The notes under the pieces are model-generated. The model was not told the origin of the DNA. It saw only the letters and a program-made list of their open reading frames with translations, and searched no databases. Below are positions 40,943-49,947 of a stretch of DNA of 64,000 nucleotides, one piece after another (position 1 is the stretch's first letter; every line of letters begins with the position of its first letter). This DNA comes from Mycobacterium aquaticum. GTDB lineage: Bacteria > Actinomycetota > Actinomycetes > Mycobacteriales > Mycobacteriaceae. The stretch is from positions 1-64,000 of the forward strand of contig NZ_MVHF01000031.1 in the NCBI RefSeq assembly GCF_002086485.1. Direction: 5' to 3'. A program made the translations under genes and the position numbers.

Positions 40943-43027
40943 CTACTTCGATGATGCTCCCGCCGTGGCCTTGTCCGTGGTGTCCTTGGTGCCCTGCGTG
41001 GCTCCGGCGACCGTCTTCTTGACCGCGTCCTGGCCCTTCTTGGCGATGTTGTTGAGGTTGTCGCTCGCCTGCTTGGCGGTATCGCTGATCTGCTTGGTGG
41101 CCTTCTTGGCCGTGTCGTTGATCTGCTTGACCGACGTGTTCACCCGGTCACGCGCGGTGCTGGCCGAGGTGCTGAGCTTCTTGGTGTTGTCGGTCGCCTT
41201 GGTGGTGGTGTCCGTCACCGAGGACTTCGGCTCGTCCGCAGTCGAATTCGCTGTCGTTGTACCGGTATTCGTGGTCGACGACGGCACCGACGGGAGAGAC
41301 AACGTCTTGGCCGACGGCAGAGTGGGCAGCCCTGTCTGCGGGGTGCTGGTGGCCGCCAACGTTGACGCGCTGTTCGTCGCTGCAGGCTGAGTTGCGCCCG
41401 GCAGGTTGTACGACGCGTTCGCGATCGCGGCGGTCAGTTGCTTGACCAAGTTGGCCAACCCGTCAGCCCACGAACCGACGTTGTTGTTCAGGTAATTGGT
41501 GAGCTGCGCTCCCAACGGCGCGGCCGTGGCGTTGAAGACCGGTGTCAGCACTGAGTCCGACAGGGTCTTGCCGACATCTGGAAGCCCGAGCAGGCTCGCG
41601 ACATTCGTGGTCTGAGTGGGAACGTCGAGTCCGGCATTGAGCAAGCTTGCCGGCAGCAGGCCGTCCGGGGACTGCTGCGTCGGCGCAGTACCGACCTGGA
41701 ACGGCGGCAACGCCCCGACTGTGAACAGCGACGGCAACGTGATGCCGAATCCCGTGGTGCCTGCGTTGACCGAGCCCAGCGAGTAGACGATGGGCAGTAC
41801 GCCAAATGGCGTGGTCAGCAAGCCCACGGTCTGCCCGCTGTTGAAGTTGAACCCGTTGGTGCCCAGGTAACCGGCCTGCAAGGTGTTCAGGCTCGTGTAG
41901 CTGACGCCGAGCAACGGGATCGCGAACGACTGGAGATTGGTGCCCAGCAAGGTTGAAACGCCTGTGGCAGTAGGCAATACGAGACCCGGCGTGGCGACGG
42001 TGGCGAACGTGGCGAGGTTCAGCGGTAGCGCCACGCCGCCCGCGAAGATCGGGATGGCGACGACGGTATCGGTGGTGGACAACGGGATGCCCGCAACGTC
42101 GACCGGTCCAAGATCCAGTGTCGGCATCGTCGCGAGCCAACCGGCCTTGCCGCCCAACGGGAAGTTGTACAGACCAGAGCCAGAAGGATCCCAGACGGTG
42201 ATCGACGGGGTGTTGATGATGTCGAGGGGCGACAGGAGCCCGTTGACGGTGGCAGTCAGTCCCGGTATGGCGGATATCGGCAGATTGCCCACGTGCAAGC
42301 CACTGAGAATTCCACTGACCAACGACGATGCGGTCAAGCTGGGAATCTGAGCAAAGAGATTGTTGACGTTAGTTTGGCCACTCAGGCCGAGCAGTGCCCA
42401 GCTGTAACTCGATTGGTAACTCGTGTCCGTCACTTGAAGGCCAGGAATGAGCGTCCCCAGCGACGGCACACCCTGGAGGCCAGGCACGTCGTTGAGGAGG
42501 CCAAGCACGCCGTCAACTAGTTCGACAGCGCCACTGCCTACCCCGGCCACCGCCGCCAGCGGAGCGAGAGCGACTTGGAGCGCCGTCGTGATATCGGTAG
42601 CCACGCCAGACGGAAGTCCAGGAATATTGCTCAAGTCGGGCGCTTCAAAGCTCTTGAGCAGCGCTTCCAACGCTGCGGTAAGACCCTGCGTCGTCAGCAG
42701 GTCGTACTGCGTCGTCCCCGCATTGAACGTCGGCAGCAACCCACCCGGGAAGGCACTTGCGATCGGATCCCACGCGCCTGCCGCGGCGCCACCGAAGTTG
42801 CCCGCCGCGAACAGGAGATTGTTCAGGCTGTCGGATGAGTCGGTGATGATCTGCGTGTAGTTGGGACCTGTCGCTGCACTGAGCGCGACGTCCCGGCTCA
42901 CCACCGCGGCATTTGCCTCGGCCGGCTGGGCAACGCCGACAGTCAGGGCTGTGACGGTTGCCGTCGCTGCACCGATAGTCGCAATCTTCTTCGTCCGCTG
43001 CTTCGACTTACGGTGCTTAACGGCCAT
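40943..43027 (-). CDS. Secreted protein of unknown family with Lys/Thr-rich tail
   Basis: The ATG at 43027 follows AAAGGAC and gives 694 residues. A signal peptide is clear (KHRKSKQRTKKIATIGAATA, then VTALTVGVAQPAEANA). Residues ~45-560 are Gly/Leu/Asn-rich, with repeated short motifs such as GLLTTPFGVLPIVYSLGSVNAG and LPSLFTVGALPPFQVG, possibly beta-rich. The C-terminal ~120 residues are Thr/Ala/Lys-rich and helical (DTAKKATKQISDTAKQASDN), like LEA or histone-like tails. I do not recognise the family. A secreted envelope protein with a nucleic-acid- or wall-binding tail is one possibility. The CRP-like palindrome lies 57 bases upstream. Confidence 0.75.
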   Translation of the reverse strand: MAVKHRKSKQRTKKIATIGAATATVTALTVGVAQPAEANAAVVSRDVALSAATGPNYTQIITDSSDSLNNLLFAAGNFGGAAAGAWDPIASAFPGGLLPTFNAGTTQYDLLTTQGLTAALEALLKSFEAPDLSNIPGLPSGVATDITTALQVALAPLAAVAGVGSGAVELVDGVLGLLNDVPGLQGVPSLGTLIPGLQVTDTSYQSSYSWALLGLSGQTNVNNLFAQIPSLTASSLVSGILSGLHVGNLPISAIPGLTATVNGLLSPLDIINTPSITVWDPSGSGLYNFPLGGKAGWLATMPTLDLGPVDVAGIPLSTTDTVVAIPIFAGGVALPLNLATFATVATPGLVLPTATGVSTLLGTNLQSFAIPLLGVSYTSLNTLQAGYLGTNGFNFNSGQTVGLLTTPFGVLPIVYSLGSVNAGTTGFGITLPSLFTVGALPPFQVGTAPTQQSPDGLLPASLLNAGLDVPTQTTNVASLLGLPDVGKTLSDSVLTPVFNATAAPLGAQLTNYLNNNVGSWADGLANLVKQLTAAIANASYNLPGATQPAATNSASTLAATSTPQTGLPTLPSAKTLSLPSVPSSTTNTGTTTANSTADEPKSSVTDTTTKATDNTKKLSTSASTARDRVNTSVKQINDTAKKATKQISDTAKQASDNLNNIAKKGQDAVKKTVAGATQGTKDTTDKATAGASSK

Positions 43028-43415
43028 ATGACCAGTCCTTTCGGGAACCATCTCAGGTTGCTCTCAGGCAACCTAGCACCCCGGTGATCTAGATCACTAC
43101 GATTGCTAAGGAAAATTTTCGTCGATGTTGGATAAAACCCGTCTGGTCGCCGATTTCCCGCCGTTATCGCGCCTGCCAGTGAATATGCCGAGCCGATTTT
43201 GTGAGTACGCAACTGTCAGGGGCTGCCACATCTACGTAGACGTCAATTGCTGCCAGCCAGTTCACAGCCTGACGGCAAACCCGCTAGCTGATCTCACCTC
43301 ACCCTCGCGAACTGCAGATTCGGGAAAGGCGGCTGCTGCGCGGTGGTCTTCCGGCCATATCGGTGTGCAACCTCGCGTGCGCCACGGCCGGACAATCCGG
43401 TGGCAGATAGTGCCG
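43028..43415. other. 388-base gap between the fructosamine kinase and secreted-protein genes
   Basis: I see no coding frame with family features here. It holds the Shine-Dalgarno and presumed promoter of the secreted-protein gene, and the CRP-like palindrome at 43084-43097. The base composition is lower in GC around 43100-43210 (for example GGAAAATTTTCGTC), as expected of a regulatory region. Confidence 0.6.
43084..43097. promoter_or_regulatory. Candidate CRP site GTGATCTAGATCAC
   Basis: A 14-base perfect palindrome whose sequence equals the core of the E. coli CRP consensus (TGTGATCTAGATCACA), missing the outer T and A. Mycobacterial CRP proteins recognise the related TGTGA-N6-TCACA. It lies 57 bases upstream of the secreted-protein start codon. 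Confidence 0.6.
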
Positions 43416-44186
43416 TTAGCTGATGGCGGCCAGCAGTTTCGTCACGATCGCAGCGACGTGGGACGCGTAACTCCCGCCGAACAGCACCACATGCGCAAGC
43501 AGTGGGTAGAGCTGATGCAGGCCCACCCGATCTTGCCAACCGTCCCGCAGCGGATGCACCGACTCGTAGCCGGCCAGCACATCCCCCAGATGCGGGCACC
43601 CGAACAGTGCCAGCATCGCCAGGTCGGTCTCGCGGTGCCCGCCGTGCGCGGCCGGATCGATCAGCACCACGCCGGCGGCCGTCCACATCACGTTGCCGCT
43701 CCACAGGTCACCGTGCAGGCGGGCCGGGCCGTCACTGTCGTCGAACCGCCCCGCGCGGCACAATTCGGCCACCTCGGCCAGGCCTCTGCGGGTCGAGGCG
43801 TCGAGCTGCCTGGCAGCGAGCCCGCCCATCGGCACCAGTCGCTCGTCGGCGTAGAACGTGCCCCAAGAATCGTGGTGGGTCAATGCCATCGGGAGCGGCT
43901 CGGACATCGGCCCGAAAAATCCCGCTCCACGATAACCGTCGGGCCCGGCACCGAAGGCTGACGCACCGGCGTCGTGGGTTATCGCCAGCCCGCGGCCGAA
44001 TTCGGATGCCGCGCGTGCCGACGGGGCCACCGACTGTAACCGTTGCAGCGTCAGCGATGTCGCGTCGTGCGCCAGGACCTGGGCACAAGGCACGCCGCCC
44101 TCCACGGCGAGCCACTGCAGTCCGGCCGCTTCCGCCGCGAAGAACCCTTGCGGCGCCGACGGATTGCGTTTGACGAAATGGTCCAT
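43416..44186 (-). CDS. Fructosamine kinase family protein
   Basis: The ATG at 44186 overlaps the SDR stop by one base (TGATG) and gives 256 residues. The kinase-like fold is shown by FVKRNPSAPQGFFAAEAAGLQWL, then ARLHGDLWSGNVMW (catalytic Asp) and VLIDPAAHGGHRETDLAML (metal-binding Asp). Such enzymes phosphorylate ketoamines on glycated proteins or amino acids for deglycation. It is cytosolic and co-transcribed with the SDR. The upstream continuation of the frame is an artefact. Confidence 0.9.
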   Translation of the reverse strand: MDHFVKRNPSAPQGFFAAEAAGLQWLAVEGGVPCAQVLAHDATSLTLQRLQSVAPSARAASEFGRGLAITHDAGASAFGAGPDGYRGAGFFGPMSEPLPMALTHHDSWGTFYADERLVPMGGLAARQLDASTRRGLAEVAELCRAGRFDDSDGPARLHGDLWSGNVMWTAAGVVLIDPAAHGGHRETDLAMLALFGCPHLGDVLAGYESVHPLRDGWQDRVGLHQLYPLLAHVVLFGGSYASHVAAIVTKLLAAIS

Positions 44187-45025
44187 CAAACCCGGCCGGG
44201 CACGCCGAAGACTTTCGCCACGATCCGATCCCGCACCGCCGCAGGCGTGTTCCGCATGAACGCGACCTGAACCTTGGTGCCGAACCCAACGAGGTACCGG
44301 GCCTTCGGCCTGCGCGCGGTGAGCGCTTCCTCCACGACCGCAACAACTTTCGCCGGTGGCACCGCCAGCCGTTTCGACACAGGGATGAACTTCTTCATCC
44401 CGTCGATGTGCTTGGCGTACAGCGCCCGCTGCGCGGGCGGTGTCGCGGCCTCCACTTCGACCACCATGTCGTCGGCCTTGCGCCACATGTCGGTGTCGGT
44501 CTGCGCCGGCTCCACGACCACCACGGGTATCCCCCAGGGCCGCAACTCGATTCGCAGCGCCTCCGCACCGGCCTCCAGCGCGAACTTGGATGCCGCGTAC
44601 GCACCCAGCATCGGCGAGGACAACTGACCGTTCACGCTCGAGATGAAGATCACCCGTCCGCGGGACTCGCGCAATTTCGGCAGGACCGCCCTGGTGACCG
44701 CGAACTGGCCGATCACGTTGACCTCCAGCTGTTTACGCCAGTCATCGGAGGACAGCACCTCGACCGGTCCGGCCACCACGATGCCTGCGTTGTTCACCAC
44801 GGCGTCCAGGCGCGGTGGCAACGCGGCTTTCAACGCGTCGACGTGCCCTGCGTCGGTGACGTCCAAGATCACCGTAGAGATGTGCTGCGGATCGATCGCG
44901 GCGACCGACGCCGCATCGGCTTCCGAACGCACTCCGGCGATGACGTCCCACCCGCTCGCGGCCAGGTGCTCGACGATGGCCCTACCGATGCCGCGGGCGG
45001 CGCCGGTGACCAGAACTGAAGGCAT
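44186..45025 (-). CDS. SDR-family oxidoreductase
   Basis: The 279-residue protein has the SDR motifs TGAARGIGRAIVEHLAASG (residues ~7-25), NNAGIVVAGP, catalytic Ser in FISSVNGQ and YAASKFALE. C-terminal residues GIPVVVVEPAQTDTDMW follow the classical pattern, after which a ~90-residue extension contains AKVVAVVEEALTARRPKARYLVGFG. It is NAD(P)-dependent with an unknown substrate. It is the first gene of the pair with fructosamine kinase. The start codon at 45025 lies only 30 bases from the stop of the F420 gene. Confidence 0.88.
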   Translation of the reverse strand: MPSVLVTGAARGIGRAIVEHLAASGWDVIAGVRSEADAASVAAIDPQHISTVILDVTDAGHVDALKAALPPRLDAVVNNAGIVVAGPVEVLSSDDWRKQLEVNVIGQFAVTRAVLPKLRESRGRVIFISSVNGQLSSPMLGAYAASKFALEAGAEALRIELRPWGIPVVVVEPAQTDTDMWRKADDMVVEVEAATPPAQRALYAKHIDGMKKFIPVSKRLAVPPAKVVAVVEEALTARRPKARYLVGFGTKVQVAFMRNTPAAVRDRIVAKVFGVPGRV

Positions 45026-45055
45026 ATCGGCGAGCGTACTGCGCGGCTCGCCCGA

Positions 45056-45460
45056 CTACGAGCCCGTGGGTTCGAGGTCTATCCGGATGGTCAACAGATC
45101 GGTTCCGGCGACCCGCACACCCACGCTGTTGAGCCCGCCGAGGATATCGAGCCGCTTCGCCGTGTCGTCATCTGGAAGCAGTGTGGCAGTGCCGGAACGC
45201 CACTGCCCCCTGAGCCGCAAACGCACATGCGGGTCGGCTTGAATGTTGCGGACATAATCGGAGCGGTATCCGTGTTCGGACACCAACCAGAAACTGTCGC
45301 CCTGGCGTCGGCCGCCGATAGCCGTCAACCGTGGCAAGCCGCTCTTGCGCCCCGTGGTCTCCAGCATCGTCAGATTCGACGAACGCCGCGCCAGCGGGTT
45401 CACGATGAATCGCTGGCCGGTGCGGACGAGCTTGAATTTCAAGGCCTTGACGTCGACCAT
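45056..45460 (-). CDS. F420-dependent nitroreductase-family protein (Ddn-like)
   Basis: The ATG at 45460 follows GGAGAGG six bases upstream, giving 134 residues. The fold is the FDOR-A split barrel: FIVNPLARRSSNLTMLETTGRKSGLPRLTAIGGRRQGDSFWLVSEHGY, then NIQADPHVRLRLRGQWRSGTA. The motif TTGRKSG-PR marks deazaflavin-dependent nitroreductases such as Ddn. Relatives reduce quinones and activate nitroimidazoles. The physiological substrate is unknown. Repeat copy C lies 40 bases upstream. Confidence 0.88.
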   Translation of the reverse strand: MVDVKALKFKLVRTGQRFIVNPLARRSSNLTMLETTGRKSGLPRLTAIGGRRQGDSFWLVSEHGYRSDYVRNIQADPHVRLRLRGQWRSGTATLLPDDDTAKRLDILGGLNSVGVRVAGTDLLTIRIDLEPTGS

Positions 45461-45499
45461 GGCGTGCCTCTCCATTGGATAATGGTCGATCCAACCGCC

Positions 45500-45557
45500 C
45501 CAGTGGCCAGTTGTGACACGCAAACCGGTCGATCGCGTGCATTAACTGGCCGCTCGG
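45500..45557. repeat. Palindromic repeat family 1, copy C (solo)
   Basis: The left arm AGTGGCCAGTTGTGACACGC and right arm GCGTGCATTAACTGGCCGCT flank a centre AAACCGGTCGATC. The centre closely matches copy B. It lies upstream of the F420-type gene and downstream of the DUF732 gene, both on the minus strand. No DUF559 gene is nearby. Confidence 0.8.
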
Positions 45558-45577
45558 CAGCGGTGCGACCCAGAAGG

Positions 45578-45901
45578 TCAGCCCGGCGCCTGAGTGCAGT
45601 ACGTGCTGCGCGCCGCGCGGACGGCGACGGCCGCCTGATCCGGGGTCGCGCCGTACTGCCCCACCATCGCGTCGATCGCATCCTGGGTGTGCTGCCCGGT
45701 ATAGAGCAGCCTGCAGATCTGTCGGCCGGCCATCAACAGCTGATCGTCGTCGCCGGGGAAGACCCCTCGGGTGGCGTTCAGATAGCGGTAGTCGACGTCC
45801 GTCAGCGGGATGGGCCACGCTCCCGCCGTCGCACCGGTGGCACTCAGCAACGCTCCGGCCGCCAGCACGGCAGCACCAATTCGGACAATTCCCCTCGTCA
45901 T
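45578..45901 (-). CDS. Secreted DUF732-family protein
   Basis: The ATG at 45901 gives 107 residues with a signal peptide (MTRGIVRIGAAVLAAGALLS, cleaved near AGA-WP). The mature part has the DUF732 pattern: DVDYRYLNATRGVFPGDDDQLLMAGRQICRLLYTGQHTQ, with two cysteines (QICRLL and TYCTQ) likely bonded. DUF732 proteins are small secreted mycobacterial proteins without known function. The gene stands alone. Confidence 0.85.
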   Translation of the reverse strand: MTRGIVRIGAAVLAAGALLSATGATAGAWPIPLTDVDYRYLNATRGVFPGDDDQLLMAGRQICRLLYTGQHTQDAIDAMVGQYGATPDQAAVAVRAARSTYCTQAPG

Positions 45902-46050
45902 GGCGATCAGGTTAGGGTTCCGGAGCTCAGCCCCGCAATCATTCGGCCGATTTGACCGCAAACACCGGCCAGATCTCATCGGCCGCGCCTCGCCTTGACC
46001 GTAACAGTTGTTTCATATATTGGTTGTGCAATGGGCGGGAACATCATTCA

Positions 46051-49000
46051 GTGAAGGCGTGGCGCTGGGTAGCGATCGTCGCCGGCCTGATCGGTTTTGT
46101 GCTCAGTGCACTCACGCCCATCCTGCCGGTGGTGCAGACGACGGCGACACTGAACTGGCCCCAGGACGGCCGGCTCGGCAACGTGACCGCGCCGCTGATC
46201 ACGCTGACGCCGGTATCGCTGACAGCGACAGTGCCCTGCGCACTGGTGCAGCAGATGCCGGCCGACGGCGGCCTGATATTCGGCACCATTCCCGCCGACG
46301 GCAAAGACGCCGGTCTCAACGGGCTGTTCGCCACCGTCAGCAAGAACCGCGTCGACGTGCTGGTGCGCAATGTCGTGGTTGCCACCATCGCGCGCAGCGA
46401 CGCGACGCACTGCAGTCGCATCGACATCACGTCGTCGCTCGACGGGACATTCGCCACCTTCGTCGGCCTCCCCGGCCCCGACGGTGCCGATCGACGGACC
46501 GGCTACGCCGACCCGAACCTGCGGCCACAGATCGTCGGCGTGTTCACCGATCTGAGTGGCCCTGCGCCGGAGGGGCTTTCGGTGTCGGCGACCATCGACA
46601 CCCGCTACACCACCTCGCCCACGCCGCTGAAGCTCGCGGCGATGCTGATCGGGATGACGGCCACCGTCATCGCACTCGTGGCACTGTGGCAGCTCGACCG
46701 GCTCGACGGTCGCCGGATGCAGCGGTGGATCCCCACCCGGTGGCGCACGTTCACCTGGGTCGACGCAACCGTCATCGCGGTGTCGCTGTACTGGTACGTC
46801 GCGGGCGCGGGCGCCTCCGACGACGGCTATCAGATGCAGATGGCGCGCGTCGCCGGGCACGCCGGGTACATGTCGAACTACTTCCGATGGTTCGGCAGCC
46901 CCGAGGACCCGTTCGGCTGGTACTACAACCTGCTCTCCGTCATGACGCATGTCAGCGACATGAGCCTGTGGATTCGGTTGCCAGACCTGTTCTGCGCGTT
47001 GGTGTGCTGGCTGCTGCTGTCCCGGGAGGTCTTGCCGCGCCTGGGACCCGCGGTGGCGGCGAGCAGACCGGCGCTGTGGGCCGCGGCGTTCGTGTTGATC
47101 GCCGCGTGGATGCCGTTCAACAACGGTCTACGGCCAGAAGGCCAGATCGCGGCCGGCGCACTGATCACCTACGTCCTCATCGAACGGGCCATCATCTCCA
47201 GCCGGGTCACCCCAGCGGCGTTGGCGGTCGTGACGGCCGCCTTCACCCTCGGGATCCAGCCGACCGGACTGATCGCGGTCGCAGCGCTGGTCGCCGGCGG
47301 GCGTCCACTGTTGCGGATCTTCGTCGCCCGGCACCGGATGATCGGCACATGGCCACTGCTGGCACCCCTGCTGGCCGCCGGTTTCGTGGTCCTGACCGTA
47401 GTGTTCGCCGACCAGACGTTCGCCGCGGTGCTGGAGGCCACCCGGGTGCGCACCGCGATCGGCCCCAGCCAGCCCTGGTACACCGAGAACCTGCGGTACT
47501 TCTACCTGGTGCTGCCGACCACCGACGGTGCTCTGTCACGACGGTTCGGCATCCTGATCACGATGGCGTGCCTGTTCCCGTCCATGGTGTTGTTCTTGCG
47601 CCGCAAGAAGATTCCCGGCATCGCGACAGGCCCCGCGTGGCGGTTGATGGGCATCATCTTCGCGACCATCTTCTTCCTCACGTTCACGCCGACGAAGTGG
47701 ATCCACCACTTCGGACTGTTCGCCGCGGTGGGTGCTGCGATGGCAGCGCTGGCCACGGTGCTGATGGGGCCGACGATCGTGCGATCGGCGCGCAACCGAA
47801 TGGCCTTCCTCTCCGCCGTATTGTTCGTTGTGGCAATGTGTTTCGCGTCCACCAACGGCTGGTGGTATGTGTCGAGCTACGGCGTTCCATTCAACGACAG
47901 CACACCGCACCTGGGACCGGTCACCGTGAGCAGCGTGTTCTTCGGGCTCTTCCTCTTGACGGCGTTCTACGCCGCGCTGCTGCACATCATGCCGACGACG
48001 CGGCCCGAACGACGCTTCGTCCGCATGCTCACCACCGCGCCGGTGCCGATCGCCGCCGGGTTCATGGTGATCGTGTTCGTTGCCTCCCTGACCATCGGCA
48101 TGGTCCGCGAATACCCGACATACTCCAACGGCTGGGCCAACATTCGAGAGCTCAGCGGAGGCTGCGGCCTGGCCGACGATGTGCTCGTCGAACCCGATCC
48201 GAACGTGGGATTCCTGACCCCCGAACCCGGCGGCTACGGCCCGCTGGGCCCGTTGGGCGGCGACGCCCCCGTCGGGTTCAGCCCCGGCGCATTGCCCGAA
48301 CACATTGTGGCCGAGTCGGTCTGGCAGACCAATGCCCAACCCGGCACCGACTCCGACTGGAGGGCAGCACCCCCGCTGCCCTACGGCCTGGATCCGGCAC
48401 GCGTTCCGGTGCTGGGCAGCTTCACCGTCGGGCCGCAACAACCCAGCACGTTGACCTCGGCGTGGTACCGCCTACCTGCCGCCGACGACGCACACCCGCT
48501 CGTGGTGGTGACCGCCGCGGGGACCATCACCGGCAACAGCGTGCTCTACGGCCACACCGAAGCCCAAACCGTCGCACTGGAATACGGACGCGTCGGCCCC
48601 GAAGGGAAACCCCTGCCTGCCGGACGGCTGACGCCGTACGACATTGGTCCCCAACCGTCTTGGCGATCCCTACGGTTCCCGCGGGCGCAGATTCCGGCCG
48701 ACGCAGATTATGTGCGCGTGATCGCCGACGATCGCTCGCTGAATCCCGGCGACTGGGTTGCCGTCACCCCGCCCCGGGTGCCCGAATTACGGTCGCTGCA
48801 GGAATATCTGGGCTCCACTCAACCGATCCTGCTCGACTGGATGGTGGGCCTGGTGTTCCCCTGCCAGCACCCGATGCTGCATGCCGACGGAGTGACCGAG
48901 GTACCGAGATACCGCATCTCACCGGACTATCCGGCCAAGCTGCAGAACCCCGACACCTGGCAGGAAGGCCGCAACGGCGGGCTGCTCGGCATCTCGGATG

Positions 49001-49173
49001 TGCTGTTGCGCGCCCACGTCATGCCCACCTACCTGTCCCGTGACTGGGGCCGCGACTGGGGATCGCTGCGCAAGTTCGACACCGTCGTCGACGCCCAGCA
49101 AGCCCGCATCGACCTCGGCACCGCCACCCGGTCCGGGCTGTGGTCGCCCGGGCCGGTCCGGATCGAACCCTAG
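46051..49173 (+). CDS. Emb-family arabinosyltransferase (extra paralogue)
   Basis: I chose the GTG at 46051 (1040 residues; VKAWRWVAIVAGLIGF begins the first helix). The layout is that of EmbA/B/C: an N-terminal helix, a jellyroll domain (residues ~30-190), about 12 further membrane helices with the GT-C motif in GASDDGYQMQMARVAGHAGY near residue 250, and a C-terminal carbohydrate-binding domain (~700-1040) with RELSGGCGLADDVLVEPDPN. Embs add arabinose from decaprenyl-phosphate to arabinogalactan or lipoarabinomannan. The canonical embCAB cluster is elsewhere in mycobacterial genomes, so this is an additional copy. It lies alone near mce1. Confidence 0.92.
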   Translation: MKAWRWVAIVAGLIGFVLSALTPILPVVQTTATLNWPQDGRLGNVTAPLITLTPVSLTATVPCALVQQMPADGGLIFGTIPADGKDAGLNGLFATVSKNRVDVLVRNVVVATIARSDATHCSRIDITSSLDGTFATFVGLPGPDGADRRTGYADPNLRPQIVGVFTDLSGPAPEGLSVSATIDTRYTTSPTPLKLAAMLIGMTATVIALVALWQLDRLDGRRMQRWIPTRWRTFTWVDATVIAVSLYWYVAGAGASDDGYQMQMARVAGHAGYMSNYFRWFGSPEDPFGWYYNLLSVMTHVSDMSLWIRLPDLFCALVCWLLLSREVLPRLGPAVAASRPALWAAAFVLIAAWMPFNNGLRPEGQIAAGALITYVLIERAIISSRVTPAALAVVTAAFTLGIQPTGLIAVAALVAGGRPLLRIFVARHRMIGTWPLLAPLLAAGFVVLTVVFADQTFAAVLEATRVRTAIGPSQPWYTENLRYFYLVLPTTDGALSRRFGILITMACLFPSMVLFLRRKKIPGIATGPAWRLMGIIFATIFFLTFTPTKWIHHFGLFAAVGAAMAALATVLMGPTIVRSARNRMAFLSAVLFVVAMCFASTNGWWYVSSYGVPFNDSTPHLGPVTVSSVFFGLFLLTAFYAALLHIMPTTRPERRFVRMLTTAPVPIAAGFMVIVFVASLTIGMVREYPTYSNGWANIRELSGGCGLADDVLVEPDPNVGFLTPEPGGYGPLGPLGGDAPVGFSPGALPEHIVAESVWQTNAQPGTDSDWRAAPPLPYGLDPARVPVLGSFTVGPQQPSTLTSAWYRLPAADDAHPLVVVTAAGTITGNSVLYGHTEAQTVALEYGRVGPEGKPLPAGRLTPYDIGPQPSWRSLRFPRAQIPADADYVRVIADDRSLNPGDWVAVTPPRVPELRSLQEYLGSTQPILLDWMVGLVFPCQHPMLHADGVTEVPRYRISPDYPAKLQNPDTWQEGRNGGLLGISDVLLRAHVMPTYLSRDWGRDWGSLRKFDTVVDAQQARIDLGTATRSGLWSPGPVRIEP

Positions 49174-49192
49174 CCCTCTGACTTCGGACGCC

Positions 49193-49250
49193 GAATGGCC
49201 AGTTACTGCACGGTTTTTCATGATTTTGCGTGCACAACTGGCCACTCGCC
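49193..49250. repeat. Palindromic repeat family 1, copy D (solo)
   Basis: The left arm GAATGGCCAGTTACTGCACG pairs with the right arm GCGTGCACAACTGGCCACTC across an AT-rich centre (GTTTTTCATGATTTT). It lies between the convergent Emb and DUF1275 genes, so a terminator role is possible here. Confidence 0.8.
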
Positions 49251-49262
49251 GGAAAACGGGTC

Positions 49263-49931
49263 TTAAGAGCCGAACCGGAAGATCGCCGCACTCGCGGCAA
49301 TCACCAACGCCGCCAACGCGATCACCGGCGCCACCGTGAAGAGCGTCAGCGATGCACCGACCATGGCGCCGGCCATCATGGTGGCCACCACGCCATAGCG
49401 CAGCTTCTCCCGGTCGCCGGTACCGCCGGCCAATCTACTGTCGAGCCCGATGCCCACGATCGTCTGTGTGAGCACGGTGGTGCTGAGTTCCTGGATGCCG
49501 AACTGCCGCGCGGTGGCGTTCTGGATACCGAAGGTGATCGCCAGCCCCGAGATGAGAATCAGCTTGCGGTTGTCCTGGTAGTCGAGCACGCCGGCGCCGG
49601 CGAGGACCGAAAGTGTCAGCAGCATGAGCACTTCCACCGAATGCGTGACGGTCAGCCATCGCCTCGGATTGCCCTGCAGGTGACGTGCGAACCGGCCACC
49701 CACCACGGTGCCCGCGACGAAGCTGACGAACGCGACGACGGCCGCCGCCAGGTCCACGCCCGAATGCGGCACCAACCAGAAGCCCAGGAAGATCACGTTG
49801 CCGGTCATGTTCGCGACGAACACATGGCCGAGCACCAGCACACTGATCGCGTCGACGATGCCGGTCGCGAAGGTCAGCAGCAGTAGCGCGGTGACGGTCA
49901 GCCGGTGCGATACCGGTGACTGGATGCCCAT
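49263..49931 (-). CDS. DUF1275 (YoaK) membrane protein
   Basis: The 222-residue protein has six predicted hydrophobic segments. Family features are LLLTFATGIVDAISVLVLGHVFVANMTGNVIFLGF near the N-terminus and GLAITFGIQNATARQFG in the middle. The YoaK/DUF1275 family has no firm function. The gene lies 17 bases after the mam1D stop and is on the same strand, so it may be carried on the end of the mce1 transcript. Confidence 0.85.
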   Translation of the reverse strand: MGIQSPVSHRLTVTALLLLTFATGIVDAISVLVLGHVFVANMTGNVIFLGFWLVPHSGVDLAAAVVAFVSFVAGTVVGGRFARHLQGNPRRWLTVTHSVEVLMLLTLSVLAGAGVLDYQDNRKLILISGLAITFGIQNATARQFGIQELSTTVLTQTIVGIGLDSRLAGGTGDREKLRYGVVATMMAGAMVGASLTLFTVAPVIALAALVIAASAAIFRFGS

Positions 49932-49947
49932 CGCCCGAGGTTCCGGG

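Noticed and set aside
46008..49043. 1011-residue open frame on the plus strand beside the Emb gene
   Set aside because: It is an alternative-frame shadow of the arabinosyltransferase, Arg/Pro-rich and without membrane helices.
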